DNA from: Polaribacter sp. Hel1_33_78
GTDB taxonomy: Bacteria > Bacteroidota > Bacteroidia > Flavobacteriales > Flavobacteriaceae
Assembly (NCBI RefSeq): GCF_900106075.1
Contig: NZ_LT629794.1
Span: 2,749,501-2,813,500 of the forward strand
Length of the DNA stretch: 64,000 bases
Reading direction: 5' to 3'
The first letter of the stretch is position 1. Every line of letters begins with the position of its first letter. Under the pieces are notes generated by a model. That model was not told the DNA's origin. It worked only from the letters and a program-made list of their open reading frames with translations, and made no database searches. Position numbers and translations under genes: made by a program. Below are positions 16,038 to 24,673 of this stretch, piece after piece.

Positions 16038-18797
16038 TTATAATTGATATCTCACTCTAAGACTAACATATCTTGGCAAAATAAATCTTTCGTTTACGTT
16101 AAACGAAATAATACTTTGATTTACAGAAGCTTGAGAACCTGTTGCTAATAAATTACTTCCAACCAATTCATATTCCCATTTTGCATCTTTATTTTTTCTA
16201 TAGGCTAGCTTCGCATTCCAAATTTTAAATAAATTAAGCACATTTCCTTCTTGCCTCGTTTCGTTATAAGAAAAATCTGAACGAACTGTTAAAGAATTCC
16301 AGATATATGCATCAAAATTTATAGATGGCACATGCGTTATAGATTTTACATCTGCAGATCTAGCACTATTACTTTGGTCTGCAAAATTAACTCTGTATCT
16401 AAATGTTACATTTGGAGCTTTTGTAAAATTTGTACCAATACTCGCATTCAAACCTTTTGATATATTTTCGTTCGTATTTTCTCTAGAGTTAATAAATTGA
16501 TAGCTTTTGTTATAGGAGAAATTACCTCCTAATCTCATTCTAACCTTTTTAATGGTTTTACCAAGACCAAAGAAAGCGGTTAAACTTTCATTATCCAAAG
16601 GTGAATTGATACTCGTACTACTTGAAACTACGGAACCTGGTGCAAAAATGGTATTTCTATTTACTTGATCAGCAGTTTTTCTATAATTTATTCTTGCAAA
16701 AACATTACTTGCATTAAATAGATTAAAACTCGAATATCTTAATGTCAAATTATGAAAACTAGCATTTATTAAATCAGCGTTTCCAGCAAAGAAAGAGTTG
16801 TAACTATTGGCAACAATACCTCTTGCTATTTGGTTTACATCTGTAAAATTAACCTCTTGTTTATAGCTAAAATTTAAACTTTCGCTTCTTTTAAACTGGG
16901 CAATAACTTCAAATTCTGGCAAAAATTTAGCAAATTTATCTTGAAAAAATTCTGTCCCATATTGTGTGTTTTTTGAATTATAAGAATGGATTGTAAAACC
17001 AGGTGTAATCGTAAAAATACCAGCTTTTAAACGATATCTCAATCCAGCATAGATATCTGTAAAGTTATATTCTGTATCGTTTGTAGATTGTGCATCATTG
17101 ATTCCAGGAATTGTAGGGTTTGGATCTAACTCAATACCATTATCTAAAATTTGAAAAAATCTAGAATTAAAATTTTGTGTACTCAAAATAGTACCAGCTA
17201 CAAAGTTTAAATTACTTTTTGTATTTAAAATATAATAATAATCTAATTTTGCATCTAATTGATTTGATTTTACACGTCTATCTTGTTCTAAATTATAAAA
17301 CATATTAGACCTATCTAAGCCTAAAGTTGAGGCTGCATCATCAAAACCATCTCTATCTTCAGGATTTATGGCATCATTATTATTTGGATCATTTTCTAAT
17401 GAAGCTACATAAAACGGATCTTCATCTTGCAGTAAATGTTTCACTTCTAAAGCGAAGATACTTTTTTCACTTGCCGTATAAAAATAGCTTAAATTTTGAT
17501 TTATTTTAAATGGCGTCGCTCTTTCAGTTTCTGTTATGTCACTTAAAACGCGAGAATTTATATCTTCAGTTTTAAATTCATTTGAAAAACGACCGGTAAT
17601 ATCATAATTTAATTGATTGTTAAAGTCTTTTTTATAAATTGAACTAAAACGAAATAAACCCGTATTACTTGTTTGATCTGTTGTATTATCAACTAGATCA
17701 TCTGGAGTATTGGGATCTATATAATCTATAGAATTAATATTTCTTTGTCCGCTACTATTACCAGACCAAATTAAGAAACCACTTAAATCTAATTTTTTAT
17801 TGGGAGAATAACTGAAATTTAGTGCAGATAATTTAGTTTCAATTCTATTTGCGTTTCTGGCGCTGGCATTTAAAAAACCAATACCCGCATCTGCAATATT
17901 AATGTTTGTTCCATTCGATGGACTTTGACTTTGAAAGCCTCCTCCAAAACTTCTTACATCTCTTCTGCTTAAAACAACATCTCCAATATTATTTACATCT
18001 CCAATAACATTGATCGTATATTTAGGAGTGTAGTAGAACAATTTCGGTTGAAAAAGATATAAGCCATCATCGGAAGAATTTCCTGCACCTAAAGTTACAT
18101 CTCCAAACCAAAAATTCTTTTTACCTTCTTTTAATTTGATATTAATAGCAACCCTATCTTGATTGTTTTGAACACCACTAAGTTGATTTACATTTGAATA
18201 ATTTCTTAATACCTGAATTTTGTCTACTGCATTAGAAGGAATATTCTTAGAGGCTAATTTAGTATCACCACTAAAAAATTCTTTTCCATCCACCATTATT
18301 TTTTCAACAACTTTTCCTTCAACTTCAATTTCACCAGCATCATTTACTTCTACTCCCGGTAATTTTTTTAATACATCTTCCAACTTTCGTTCAGAACCAT
18401 TTTTAAAGGAATCCGCATTATAAATTATCGTATCTCCTTTAACAGTAACTGGCATTTTAGAAACAATAGTAATACCGTCTAACATTTTATCTTCGACCAT
18501 GTTAAAACTCTGAGAAATGTTAGTTTCTTTGGTCGTAATAAATGTGCTAACTTCCTTATAACCTATGTAACTAATTTTAATGTTATAAACTGTATTATTT
18601 CTCAAATCCAATTTAAAATTTCCCTTGGCACCTGTAAAACCGAAGGAAGCAATTCTTTTCGCAACTGTATCTAGTGCAATTACATTTGCCATTTCTAAAG
18701 GACTTCCAATAGAATCTTTCACAACACCCCTTAAATTAATTTGAGCAGTTGAAACCCAAGACACCATAAAAATGGTAATAAGTATAATTTTTTTCAT
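16038..18797 (-). CDS. Outer-membrane beta-barrel protein, TonB-receptor-like
   Basis: A 919-residue outer-membrane protein with a signal peptide (MKKIILITIFMVSWVSTAQ) and a carboxypeptidase-regulatory-like domain at about residues 22-105. A plug-like region follows (LKKLPGVEVNDAGEIEVEG, MVDGKEFFSGD), then a long barrel ending in an alternating strand VSLRVRYQL. This is the OMP_b-brl_3 architecture, related to SusC/TonB-dependent receptors but with no evident TonB box. It lies 39 nt downstream of a GLPGLI gene. The pairing recurs in Bacteroidota and suggests surface export or uptake under the nearby two-component system. The ligand is unknown. Confidence 0.85.
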   Translation of the reverse strand: MKKIILITIFMVSWVSTAQINLRGVVKDSIGSPLEMANVIALDTVAKRIASFGFTGAKGNFKLDLRNNTVYNIKISYIGYKEVSTFITTKETNISQSFNMVEDKMLDGITIVSKMPVTVKGDTIIYNADSFKNGSERKLEDVLKKLPGVEVNDAGEIEVEGKVVEKIMVDGKEFFSGDTKLASKNIPSNAVDKIQVLRNYSNVNQLSGVQNNQDRVAINIKLKEGKKNFWFGDVTLGAGNSSDDGLYLFQPKLFYYTPKYTINVIGDVNNIGDVVLSRRDVRSFGGGFQSQSPSNGTNINIADAGIGFLNASARNANRIETKLSALNFSYSPNKKLDLSGFLIWSGNSSGQRNINSIDYIDPNTPDDLVDNTTDQTSNTGLFRFSSIYKKDFNNQLNYDITGRFSNEFKTEDINSRVLSDITETERATPFKINQNLSYFYTASEKSIFALEVKHLLQDEDPFYVASLENDPNNNDAINPEDRDGFDDAASTLGLDRSNMFYNLEQDRRVKSNQLDAKLDYYYILNTKSNLNFVAGTILSTQNFNSRFFQILDNGIELDPNPTIPGINDAQSTNDTEYNFTDIYAGLRYRLKAGIFTITPGFTIHSYNSKNTQYGTEFFQDKFAKFLPEFEVIAQFKRSESLNFSYKQEVNFTDVNQIARGIVANSYNSFFAGNADLINASFHNLTLRYSSFNLFNASNVFARINYRKTADQVNRNTIFAPGSVVSSSTSINSPLDNESLTAFFGLGKTIKKVRMRLGGNFSYNKSYQFINSRENTNENISKGLNASIGTNFTKAPNVTFRYRVNFADQSNSARSADVKSITHVPSINFDAYIWNSLTVRSDFSYNETRQEGNVLNLFKIWNAKLAYRKNKDAKWEYELVGSNLLATGSQASVNQSIISFNVNERFILPRYVSLRVRYQL

Positions 18798-18836
18798 ATG
18801 ATAATGATTAAGTTTAGTCAGATTAATTTAGAGTTA

Positions 18837-19667
18837 CTAGAATCTTCTTCCACCTCTTCCTCTACTTTTAAATTGTTCTCTAATTTCTTCCGATTTCTTT
18901 TTTACAATTTTGTTGTATTCTTCTCTGTTAACTTCCTTACCCTTGGTTGGTTTCTTAATCTCTATTGTTTCTGCTGGATTCATTACAATTTCTGTGCACA
19001 ACATCGTTGTTCTTCCCTCATTTATTTCTAAAATTAAACCTGGTAAACCAAAATAAGTTCCTGGTCCTGAGCTTACAGGAATTTGAGGAGTGTACCATGC
19101 CGTTACTGCTAACATTTTTACATCTTCTTTTTTATCAACTGTTTCTGTAGAATCTTTCTTTTTACTGTTTCCTCTTCTACTAAACATTTTTCCCCAATCT
19201 ACTTTGTTATCTACTTTTACCATCGTTGCTTTATAGCAAGTATATTGGCCAATTTTCTTTGTTTCCATTCCCATTTCCCATTTTGGTTGATCCATCTTCT
19301 CAACCACCAAAAATCGTTTACTAAATTGCTCTACATCTTCAATCATTTCGCGATCTTTAAGGTTTTTGTAAATAGACCCTTGACCATTATTATTACCCCA
19401 TCTACGTCCAGCGGTTCCAGGAGCATCTAATTTCACATCCTCTTTAAAAGAAGATTCTGTTTTATTGAAACTTAATGTATAGTTTTTTTCTAAAAAATTC
19501 TTAAAACGAGCCATCATTTGTTTCTTCTGCTGCTCGCTCATTTTTTCGCCAAATCGATTCATGTCCATGGTAGTTTTAGACATATATGTAGCTTTTCCTT
19601 GAAAGTCTTTTTGAGCAAATGTTGTAACAGTAACCATTGCTAATAGGAATGTAAATAGTAATTTCAT
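18837..19667 (-). CDS. GLPGLI-family secreted protein
   Basis: A 276-residue exported protein with a signal peptide (MKLLFTFLLAMVTVTTFAQ). It carries the family-defining GLPGLILEINEGRTTM near residue 205, preceded by AWYTPQIPVSSGPG, and a Lys/Arg/Glu-rich C-terminus ending RGRGGRRF. GLPGLI proteins are periplasmic or surface proteins of Bacteroidota of unknown function, often next to TonB-type receptors. It precedes the outer-membrane barrel in the same operon and is a paralogue of the gene at 19780. Confidence 0.9.
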   Translation of the reverse strand: MKLLFTFLLAMVTVTTFAQKDFQGKATYMSKTTMDMNRFGEKMSEQQKKQMMARFKNFLEKNYTLSFNKTESSFKEDVKLDAPGTAGRRWGNNNGQGSIYKNLKDREMIEDVEQFSKRFLVVEKMDQPKWEMGMETKKIGQYTCYKATMVKVDNKVDWGKMFSRRGNSKKKDSTETVDKKEDVKMLAVTAWYTPQIPVSSGPGTYFGLPGLILEINEGRTTMLCTEIVMNPAETIEIKKPTKGKEVNREEYNKIVKKKSEEIREQFKSRGRGGRRF

Positions 19668-19689
19668 ATTCTTTTATTTTATTTTTCTT

Positions 19690-19733
19690 CAAAAGTAATC
19701 TTAAAAACTAACCCTAAGACTTAAAAAAAACTT
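19690..19733 (-). promoter_or_regulatory. Promoter with TTAAG repeats for the GLPGLI/barrel operon
   Basis: On the minus strand TACTTTTG (19690-19697) matches TAnnTTTG 23 nt before the GLPGLI start. Just upstream are TTTTAAG words, two of them 11 nt apart. The word around the -7 box (ATTACTTTTGAAG) is close to that of the kinase gene (ATTACCTTTGAAG). The phasing may reflect OmpR-type regulator binding, but the repeats are simple AT sequence. Confidence 0.45.
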
Positions 19734-19779
19734 AAAAGTTTAATGAATTTGCATAAAAATTAAACATTTCACAAAAATA

Positions 19780-20613
19780 TTACCCTCCAATTTTTATTTC
19801 GATTCCTTTTCCATCTCTACTTCTATAACGTTCCATCATTTCTTTTGTTTTTTCTTTTTGAATTTCATCATATTTTTTTTGTGAAACAACCTTGCCTTTT
19901 TCCGGTTCTTGAAGCTTAATTTTATCTGCAGGGTTCAAAATAATTTCTGTACATACAATTGTTTTCTTACCATCATTTATCTCTAAAATTAAACCGGGTA
20001 AGCCTTGGTAATTTCCAGGGCCGTTGCTAATAGGCACTTGTAATGTATACCAAGCAGTTGTAATTATCTTTTCTTTCTTTTTTTCTTCTTTACTTTCACC
20101 ATTATCAAAAGTCATTCTAACATTTTCTACTTCTTCTGTAAACGTCGCTTTGTAACAAGTATAATTTCCAATATTTTTTGTTTCTGATGACAATTCCCAT
20201 TCGTACTCCGTAAGTTTGTCTTTCACTAAAAAACGTTTTCCCATAATTTCTGTTTGATTCGAAAAACGTTTCTCCTTAATATTTTTGAAATAGACACTAC
20301 CATTTCCAGCACCACCAAAAGACATCAACATAACCCCGGCTCCGCCCACTTGAGGTTTTGGAGCATCTAACCTTATGTCTTCTTTGTAGGTTGACGTTTT
20401 TTGATCAAAATTTAAAATAAAAGTTTTCTGATTCATTTTTTGTAATCTCGCCTGAATTTGTTTTTTCATGTCATCAGACATCGTTGATTTTTCATCTTCA
20501 CCAAACGAAAAAGAAGATTTAATGCTTGTTTTATAAATGGCTTTTCCCTCAAAATTTTGAGCATTTGCTGCAAGAGAAATTAAAACGATTAAAACGGATA
20601 ATTTTACTTTCAT
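19780..20613 (-). CDS. GLPGLI-family secreted protein (second copy)
   Basis: A 277-residue exported protein with a signal peptide (MKVKLSVLIVLISLAANAQ). It has the family signature GLPGLILEINDGKKTIV near residue 210 after AWYTLQVPISNGPG. It is paralogous along its whole length to the protein at 18837, so the pair arose by tandem duplication. The middle differs, with a Gly-rich stretch (GGAGVMLMSFGGAGNG). It lies 8 nt downstream of the small secreted protein at 20622, so these two are cotranscribed from the divergent control region. Confidence 0.9.
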   Translation of the reverse strand: MKVKLSVLIVLISLAANAQNFEGKAIYKTSIKSSFSFGEDEKSTMSDDMKKQIQARLQKMNQKTFILNFDQKTSTYKEDIRLDAPKPQVGGAGVMLMSFGGAGNGSVYFKNIKEKRFSNQTEIMGKRFLVKDKLTEYEWELSSETKNIGNYTCYKATFTEEVENVRMTFDNGESKEEKKKEKIITTAWYTLQVPISNGPGNYQGLPGLILEINDGKKTIVCTEIILNPADKIKLQEPEKGKVVSQKKYDEIQKEKTKEMMERYRSRDGKGIEIKIGG

Positions 20614-20621
20614 AAGATATA

Positions 20622-20978
20622 TTATTTATTGTTTGATACTAATTTAGAAATTGCTTTTGCTCCTTTTTTCATCTTATGAATCAAAGAATCAATATTTTTT
20701 GTTTCCCCACTTACTTTCATAGAAGATTTGAATTTATTTTTAGATTCCGGTAAATCAACCTCAAAAACAAACTCAATTAAATCTTCTGGTTTATTTTCTT
20801 TAAAAATTTCTTTCATGTCATTCCAATTAATAGCTTTTAACTCTTCCTGAGAACTGACAGCATATTTAATAGTATGTATTGTAAATTTACTTCCCTCTTT
20901 ATCTGCTTTAAAAGTAGTCTCTTGAGAAGAAATAGAAAAACAAGCTAGTAAAAATGTAATTGTAAAAAATTGTTTCAT
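20622..20978 (-). CDS. Small secreted protein of unknown function
   Basis: A 118-residue protein starting at ATG 20978 with a clean signal peptide (MKQFFTITFLLACFSISSQ). An upstream ATG at 21002 would add 8 residues and spoil the signal. The mature part is charged, with the phrase VFEVDLPESKNKFKSSMKVS. It is the first gene of the minus-strand branch and is divergent from the histidine kinase, so it is the most directly exposed target of the shared operator. I do not recognise the family. A role as accessory or sensor protein of the GLPGLI system is inferred. Confidence 0.65.
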   Translation of the reverse strand: MKQFFTITFLLACFSISSQETTFKADKEGSKFTIHTIKYAVSSQEELKAINWNDMKEIFKENKPEDLIEFVFEVDLPESKNKFKSSMKVSGETKNIDSLIHKMKKGAKAISKLVSNNK

Positions 20979-21004
20979 AACTATAGTGTTTAAATTATAC
21001 ACTG

Positions 21005-21012
21005 CAAATATC
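21005..21012 (-). promoter_or_regulatory. Approximate -7 element of the divergent minus-strand branch
   Basis: On the minus strand GATATTTG matches TAnnTTTG at 7 of 8 positions, about 30 nt before the start at 20978. It lies about 25 nt from the GTTAACG array, the same distance as the -7 element on the other side. Confidence 0.4.
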
Positions 21013-21034
21013 TTACATAAAGAACCTTTTCTTA

Positions 21035-21061
21035 GTTAACGAACGTTAACGATTGTTAACG
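21035..21061. promoter_or_regulatory. Triple GTTAACG operator in the divergent control region
   Basis: GTTAACG occurs at 21035-21041, 21045-21051 and 21055-21061, exact copies with a 10-bp period. They therefore lie on one face of the helix, as is typical for OmpR/PhoB-type regulators binding direct repeats. The array is about 25 nt from the -7 elements of both divergent transcription units. The likely ligand is the OmpR-family regulator encoded at 22654, which is inference. Confidence 0.65.
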
Positions 21062-21086
21062 CCTTCTATTTATTAAAAAAAGAAAT

Positions 21087-21094
21087 TACCTTTG
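21087..21094 (+). promoter_or_regulatory. -7 element of the histidine kinase operon
   Basis: TACCTTTG is an exact TAnnTTTG match only 4 nt before the ATG at 21099. Transcription starting at the usual distance would give a nearly leaderless mRNA. Confidence 0.55.
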
Positions 21095-21098
21095 AAGT

Positions 21099-22661
21099 AT
21101 GAATACGCAAAAACATAGATGGATTCTCTATTTAATTGTAATTACAATTATTACTACAATTACAGTACAAGCTTATTGGAATTACAAGAATTACAAAGAA
21201 AACAAGCGTTTAGTCACCAATGAAATTCAATTAAGTTTAGATAATGCAATTGAAGAATATTATGCTAAAATTGCTAAAAATAAATTTACCACAATTATAG
21301 GTTTACAACCAGAATCAGGCGATAGCTTCCTCACCGACAATATTAATTTGGAGATGTTTTCAAAAGACACCAATTTAGCTAAAATGAAAGACTCTGTAAA
21401 ATCTCATGAAATTAAACCTAGTTTTACTATAGAAAATATTTCTATTAATTTGGATGAAAATTTCACAAAAGTCCAGAAAGACTCGATGGTAACACACTTT
21501 AAAGAACTCTTTAATGACAAACCTAAAATAAAAGCACAAACAGAGGAGAAAGCTTCAAAAATTGCAACCAAAATAAAAAATTTTACAAGTAAAAAAAATG
21601 CTGATAGTTTACAATTAATTAAGAAATTAAAACCTATTTTTTTCTCCATAACATCGAATGCAATCATTTATAAAGAATTAGATTCTTTGATTAAAAATCA
21701 GCTTTTAGAAAAGAAAATTCCGATAGATTATAAAATTAATCATTTAAAAAATGACACGCTCTTTTATGCCTCTAACGATTCTTTACCTATTAAAAAATTC
21801 ACAAAAAGTGTCTCCTCAAAATCCACCTATGTAAAGAAAAATGAAGAAATTAAATTACGCTATAACCATATAAAATCAGAGGTTTTAAAAAGAAGTTTTT
21901 TTGGTATTACTCTATCACTTTTATTGTCTTTAGCTGTAATTTCTTCTTTGTTTTATTTACTAAAAATTATCAATCAACAAAAAGAATTAGCTACCATTAA
22001 AAACGACTTGATAAGCAATATCACGCATGAGTTTAAAACTCCTATTGCTACTATTTCTGCAGCTATTGAAGCAATTAAAAATTTTAATGTTTTAGAAGAT
22101 AGAGAAAAGACGCATAAATATCTTTCCTTGTCCTCTATTCAGATAAATAAACTACATCAAATGGTTGAAAAATTATTAGAAACAGCCATGTTAGACAGTG
22201 AACAATTAGCACTCAAAAAAGAAAGTATTGATCTAATTGATCTGGCAGAAAGATTGGTTTCTAAACATCAAATATTAACCCATAAAAAGGAACTTTCATT
22301 TTCTACAAACTTGCAACCTTGTTATGCAAATGTTGATGTTTTTCATTTCGAAAATGTGATTTCTAATTTGATTGATAATGCTGTAAAGTATGGAGGTGAT
22401 AAAATTGAAATAAATATAAACTCAACTTTAAACTCGATAGAAATTACAGTAGCTGATAACGGAGTTGGCATTGAAAAAAATCAACAAGAAAAAATATTTG
22501 ATAAATTTTACAGAGTTCCTAAAGGAAACACGCATGATATTAAAGGTTTCGGAATTGGTCTGTATTATTGCAAAAAAATCATTGAAAAACATGAAGGTAG
22601 TATTTCTATTTCTTCGGATAAGAAACAAACTATTTTTAAAATAACGATTTCTAATGAATAA
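21099..22661 (+). CDS. Membrane sensor histidine kinase (RprX-like)
   Basis: A 520-residue sensor kinase. A transmembrane helix at about residues 8-28 and a second near 268-290 (ITLSLLLSLAVISSLFYLL) enclose a periplasmic sensing region of about 240 residues. HisKA follows with phospho-acceptor His310 (ISNITHEFKTPIATIS). The HATPase domain has NLIDNAVKYG (N box), ADNGVGI (G1) and GFGIGLYY (G2). Size and layout resemble Bacteroides RprX-type kinases. It overlaps the regulator gene by 8 nt, so the pair is coupled. It is divergent from the GLPGLI cluster, its probable target. The signal is unknown. Confidence 0.9.
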   Translation: MNTQKHRWILYLIVITIITTITVQAYWNYKNYKENKRLVTNEIQLSLDNAIEEYYAKIAKNKFTTIIGLQPESGDSFLTDNINLEMFSKDTNLAKMKDSVKSHEIKPSFTIENISINLDENFTKVQKDSMVTHFKELFNDKPKIKAQTEEKASKIATKIKNFTSKKNADSLQLIKKLKPIFFSITSNAIIYKELDSLIKNQLLEKKIPIDYKINHLKNDTLFYASNDSLPIKKFTKSVSSKSTYVKKNEEIKLRYNHIKSEVLKRSFFGITLSLLLSLAVISSLFYLLKIINQQKELATIKNDLISNITHEFKTPIATISAAIEAIKNFNVLEDREKTHKYLSLSSIQINKLHQMVEKLLETAMLDSEQLALKKESIDLIDLAERLVSKHQILTHKKELSFSTNLQPCYANVDVFHFENVISNLIDNAVKYGGDKIEININSTLNSIEITVADNGVGIEKNQQEKIFDKFYRVPKGNTHDIKGFGIGLYYCKKIIEKHEGSISISSDKKQTIFKITISNE

Positions 22662-23331
22662 AATAAAAGTGCTTTTAGCAGAAGATGAGGCTAGTTTAGG
22701 AATGATTGTAAAAGAGAGTTTAGAATCAAGAGACTTTATTGTCTTTCATGGAGAAAATGGCGAAATAGCTTCAGAAATATATCAAAAAGAAAAACCAGAT
22801 ATTTTGGTTTTAGATGTAATGATGCCTTTAAAAGATGGTTTTACATTAGCAAAAGAAATTAGATTAGAAAACAAAAAAATTCCTATTATCTTTTTAACAG
22901 CAAAATCGCAAACTTCAGATGTATTGGAAGGTTTTAATCATGGAGGAAATGATTATTTAAAAAAGCCTTTTTCTATGGAAGAATTAATTGTGAGAATCAA
23001 ATCTTTATTAAATAGAATTGAAATTAAAACGAATGTTGATGCCATTAAAATAGGTAATTATTCCTTTAACCTAACCAAGCAAACACTTCAAAATTCTTTA
23101 GAAATTGAGCAACTTACGCATAGAGAAGCACAACTACTTTTTTATCTTTTTGAAAAGAAAAATGAAGTTTTAGATAGAACTTTTATTCTAAACAAACTTT
23201 GGGGAAATGATGATTTCTTTAACGCAAGAAGTATGGATGTTTTTATTAGTAAACTTAGAAAAAAGTTAAAGAAAGATACAAATATTCAAATTATAAATAT
23301 TAGAGGTTTTGGATATAAATTAATTTGTTAG
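22654..23331 (+). CDS. OmpR/PhoB-family response regulator (RprY-like)
   Basis: A 225-residue regulator. The receiver domain (residues 1-120) has the acidic pair EDE, phospho-acceptor Asp54 in VLDVMMPLKDG, Thr in FLTAKS and Lys in YLKKPFS. The C-terminal Trans_reg_C winged helix ends IQIINIRGFGYKLI, the usual OmpR-type end. It is translationally coupled to the kinase. Proteins of this family bind tandem direct repeats, which fits the GTTAACG array at 21035. Autoregulation and control of the divergent GLPGLI branch are inferred. Confidence 0.93.
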   Translation: MNKIKVLLAEDEASLGMIVKESLESRDFIVFHGENGEIASEIYQKEKPDILVLDVMMPLKDGFTLAKEIRLENKKIPIIFLTAKSQTSDVLEGFNHGGNDYLKKPFSMEELIVRIKSLLNRIEIKTNVDAIKIGNYSFNLTKQTLQNSLEIEQLTHREAQLLFYLFEKKNEVLDRTFILNKLWGNDDFFNARSMDVFISKLRKKLKKDTNIQIINIRGFGYKLIC

Positions 23332-23395
23332 TCTTTCTGCGCACTATATTTTTCACTACCTTTATAGCTCGTTTTAATTTTAGAATATTTAAAAT

Positions 23396-24010
23396 ATGCA
23401 CGTTGCAATTGCAGGAAATATTGGTGCCGGTAAAACCACACTAACTAGACTTTTAGCCAAACATTATAAATGGAATCCACATTTTGAATCTGTAGATGAA
23501 AATCCTTATTTAGACGACTTTTATTCAGAAATGGAGCGTTGGTCTTTTAACTTACAAGTTTATTTCTTGAACAGTCGTTTTCGTCAAATATTAGAATTAA
23601 GAGAATCTGGCAAAAATATTATACAAGACAGAACCATTTATGAAGATGCTCATATTTTTGCTCCCAATCTGCATGCAATGGGTCTAATGACCAATAGAGA
23701 TTACAATAATTATAGTTCTTTGTTCGATTTAATGGAAAACTTGGTTTCTCCTCCAGATTTATTAATCTACTTAAGAGCAGATATTTCTACTTTAGTTGGG
23801 CAAATTCATAAACGAGGTAGAGATTATGAAAACTCAATTAGTATTGACTATTTAAGCAGATTAAATGAGCGCTATGAAGCTTGGATTTCTACTTACAAAA
23901 AAGGAAAGTTACTAGTAATTGATGTTGATAATTTAGATTTTGTTACAAATCAAGAAGATCTAGGTTATATAATCGATAGAATTGATTCGCAAATTCATGG
24001 TTTATTTTAA
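23396..24010 (+). CDS. Deoxynucleoside kinase
   Basis: A 204-residue cytosolic kinase of the dNK/dGK-dCK family that phosphorylates deoxynucleosides in salvage. The P-loop is GNIGAGKT (residues 7-14). The substrate-binding ESVDENPYL and the QDRTIYED motif (ERS/DRS equivalent) are present, as is an Arg-rich lid HKRGRDYE. The length fits the family. Substrate preference (dA/dG/dC) cannot be decided. A strong terminator follows at 24033. It is independent of the two-component genes, from which it is separated by 64 nt. Confidence 0.9.
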   Translation: MHVAIAGNIGAGKTTLTRLLAKHYKWNPHFESVDENPYLDDFYSEMERWSFNLQVYFLNSRFRQILELRESGKNIIQDRTIYEDAHIFAPNLHAMGLMTNRDYNNYSSLFDLMENLVSPPDLLIYLRADISTLVGQIHKRGRDYENSISIDYLSRLNERYEAWISTYKKGKLLVIDVDNLDFVTNQEDLGYIIDRIDSQIHGLF

Positions 24011-24032
24011 TAAATCAATAGTATAAAAAAGT

Positions 24033-24063
24033 AAAGAGACCGTGTTTAACGGTCTCTTTTTTT
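24033..24063 (+). terminator. Terminator after the deoxynucleoside kinase
   Basis: A perfect 10-bp stem AAAGAGACCG / CGGTCTCTTT with a 7-nt loop, followed by further T. Confidence 0.9.
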
Positions 24064-24673
24064 GTGATAAAATCACTCATGATAGTTAGTCCCCCAACTT
24101 CCTATCAAATTTTGATAGAGTATAAACTTCATACTTCTATTTTAGATCCTGTAAATGCCTTACTAGGAACTATTATTATCTTATTTAGTGATGATGCCTA
24201 AAAACCATCACGATTCATTTCATTTTTTACCTGCTGTTGATGTCTAAAACAATAACGTTTTAATACTATTTATTTAACAAAAAGCAAATACTACCGCGCT
24301 AAGATTTTGCAAATATAGTAGATTAATTACTATTCATCTAATATAAAGCACCTTTAGACATAACTTATAGGTTGTCCAAAAAATATTTGGTCAATTCTAA
24401 AGAAAAAAGCATACTCCAAACTGCCTTCTTTTCATTGTTTTTCTTCATAAAAAATCTATCATCAGAATAACTACTTTATTTTTTAATTTTGACAAAAAAT
24501 CAATTTAATAATTCAAATACTTCTACTTAAAAGGTAGCTTTGATATTTGGGTTTTTTATAAGAAACAATTCAGCTTGTTATTTAAGGAACTTGATTAAAT
24601 TAAATACGCCCTGGCTCAATAACTTCTGACACCTCATATTGAGGTATAATCTCTTTAAAATAATTACTCTTAT
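24064..24673. other. Gene-poor, apparently decayed region downstream of the sigma pseudogene
   Basis: About 600 bp without an intact gene. On the minus strand short stretches look protein-like between stops, for example SNYFKEIIPQYEVSEVIEPG near 24600-24670 and LNKIIIVPSKAFTGSKIEV near 24120-24200. They cannot be joined in one frame. This is consistent with erosion of genes that once accompanied the ECF sigma factor. The assignment is tentative. Confidence 0.4.
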
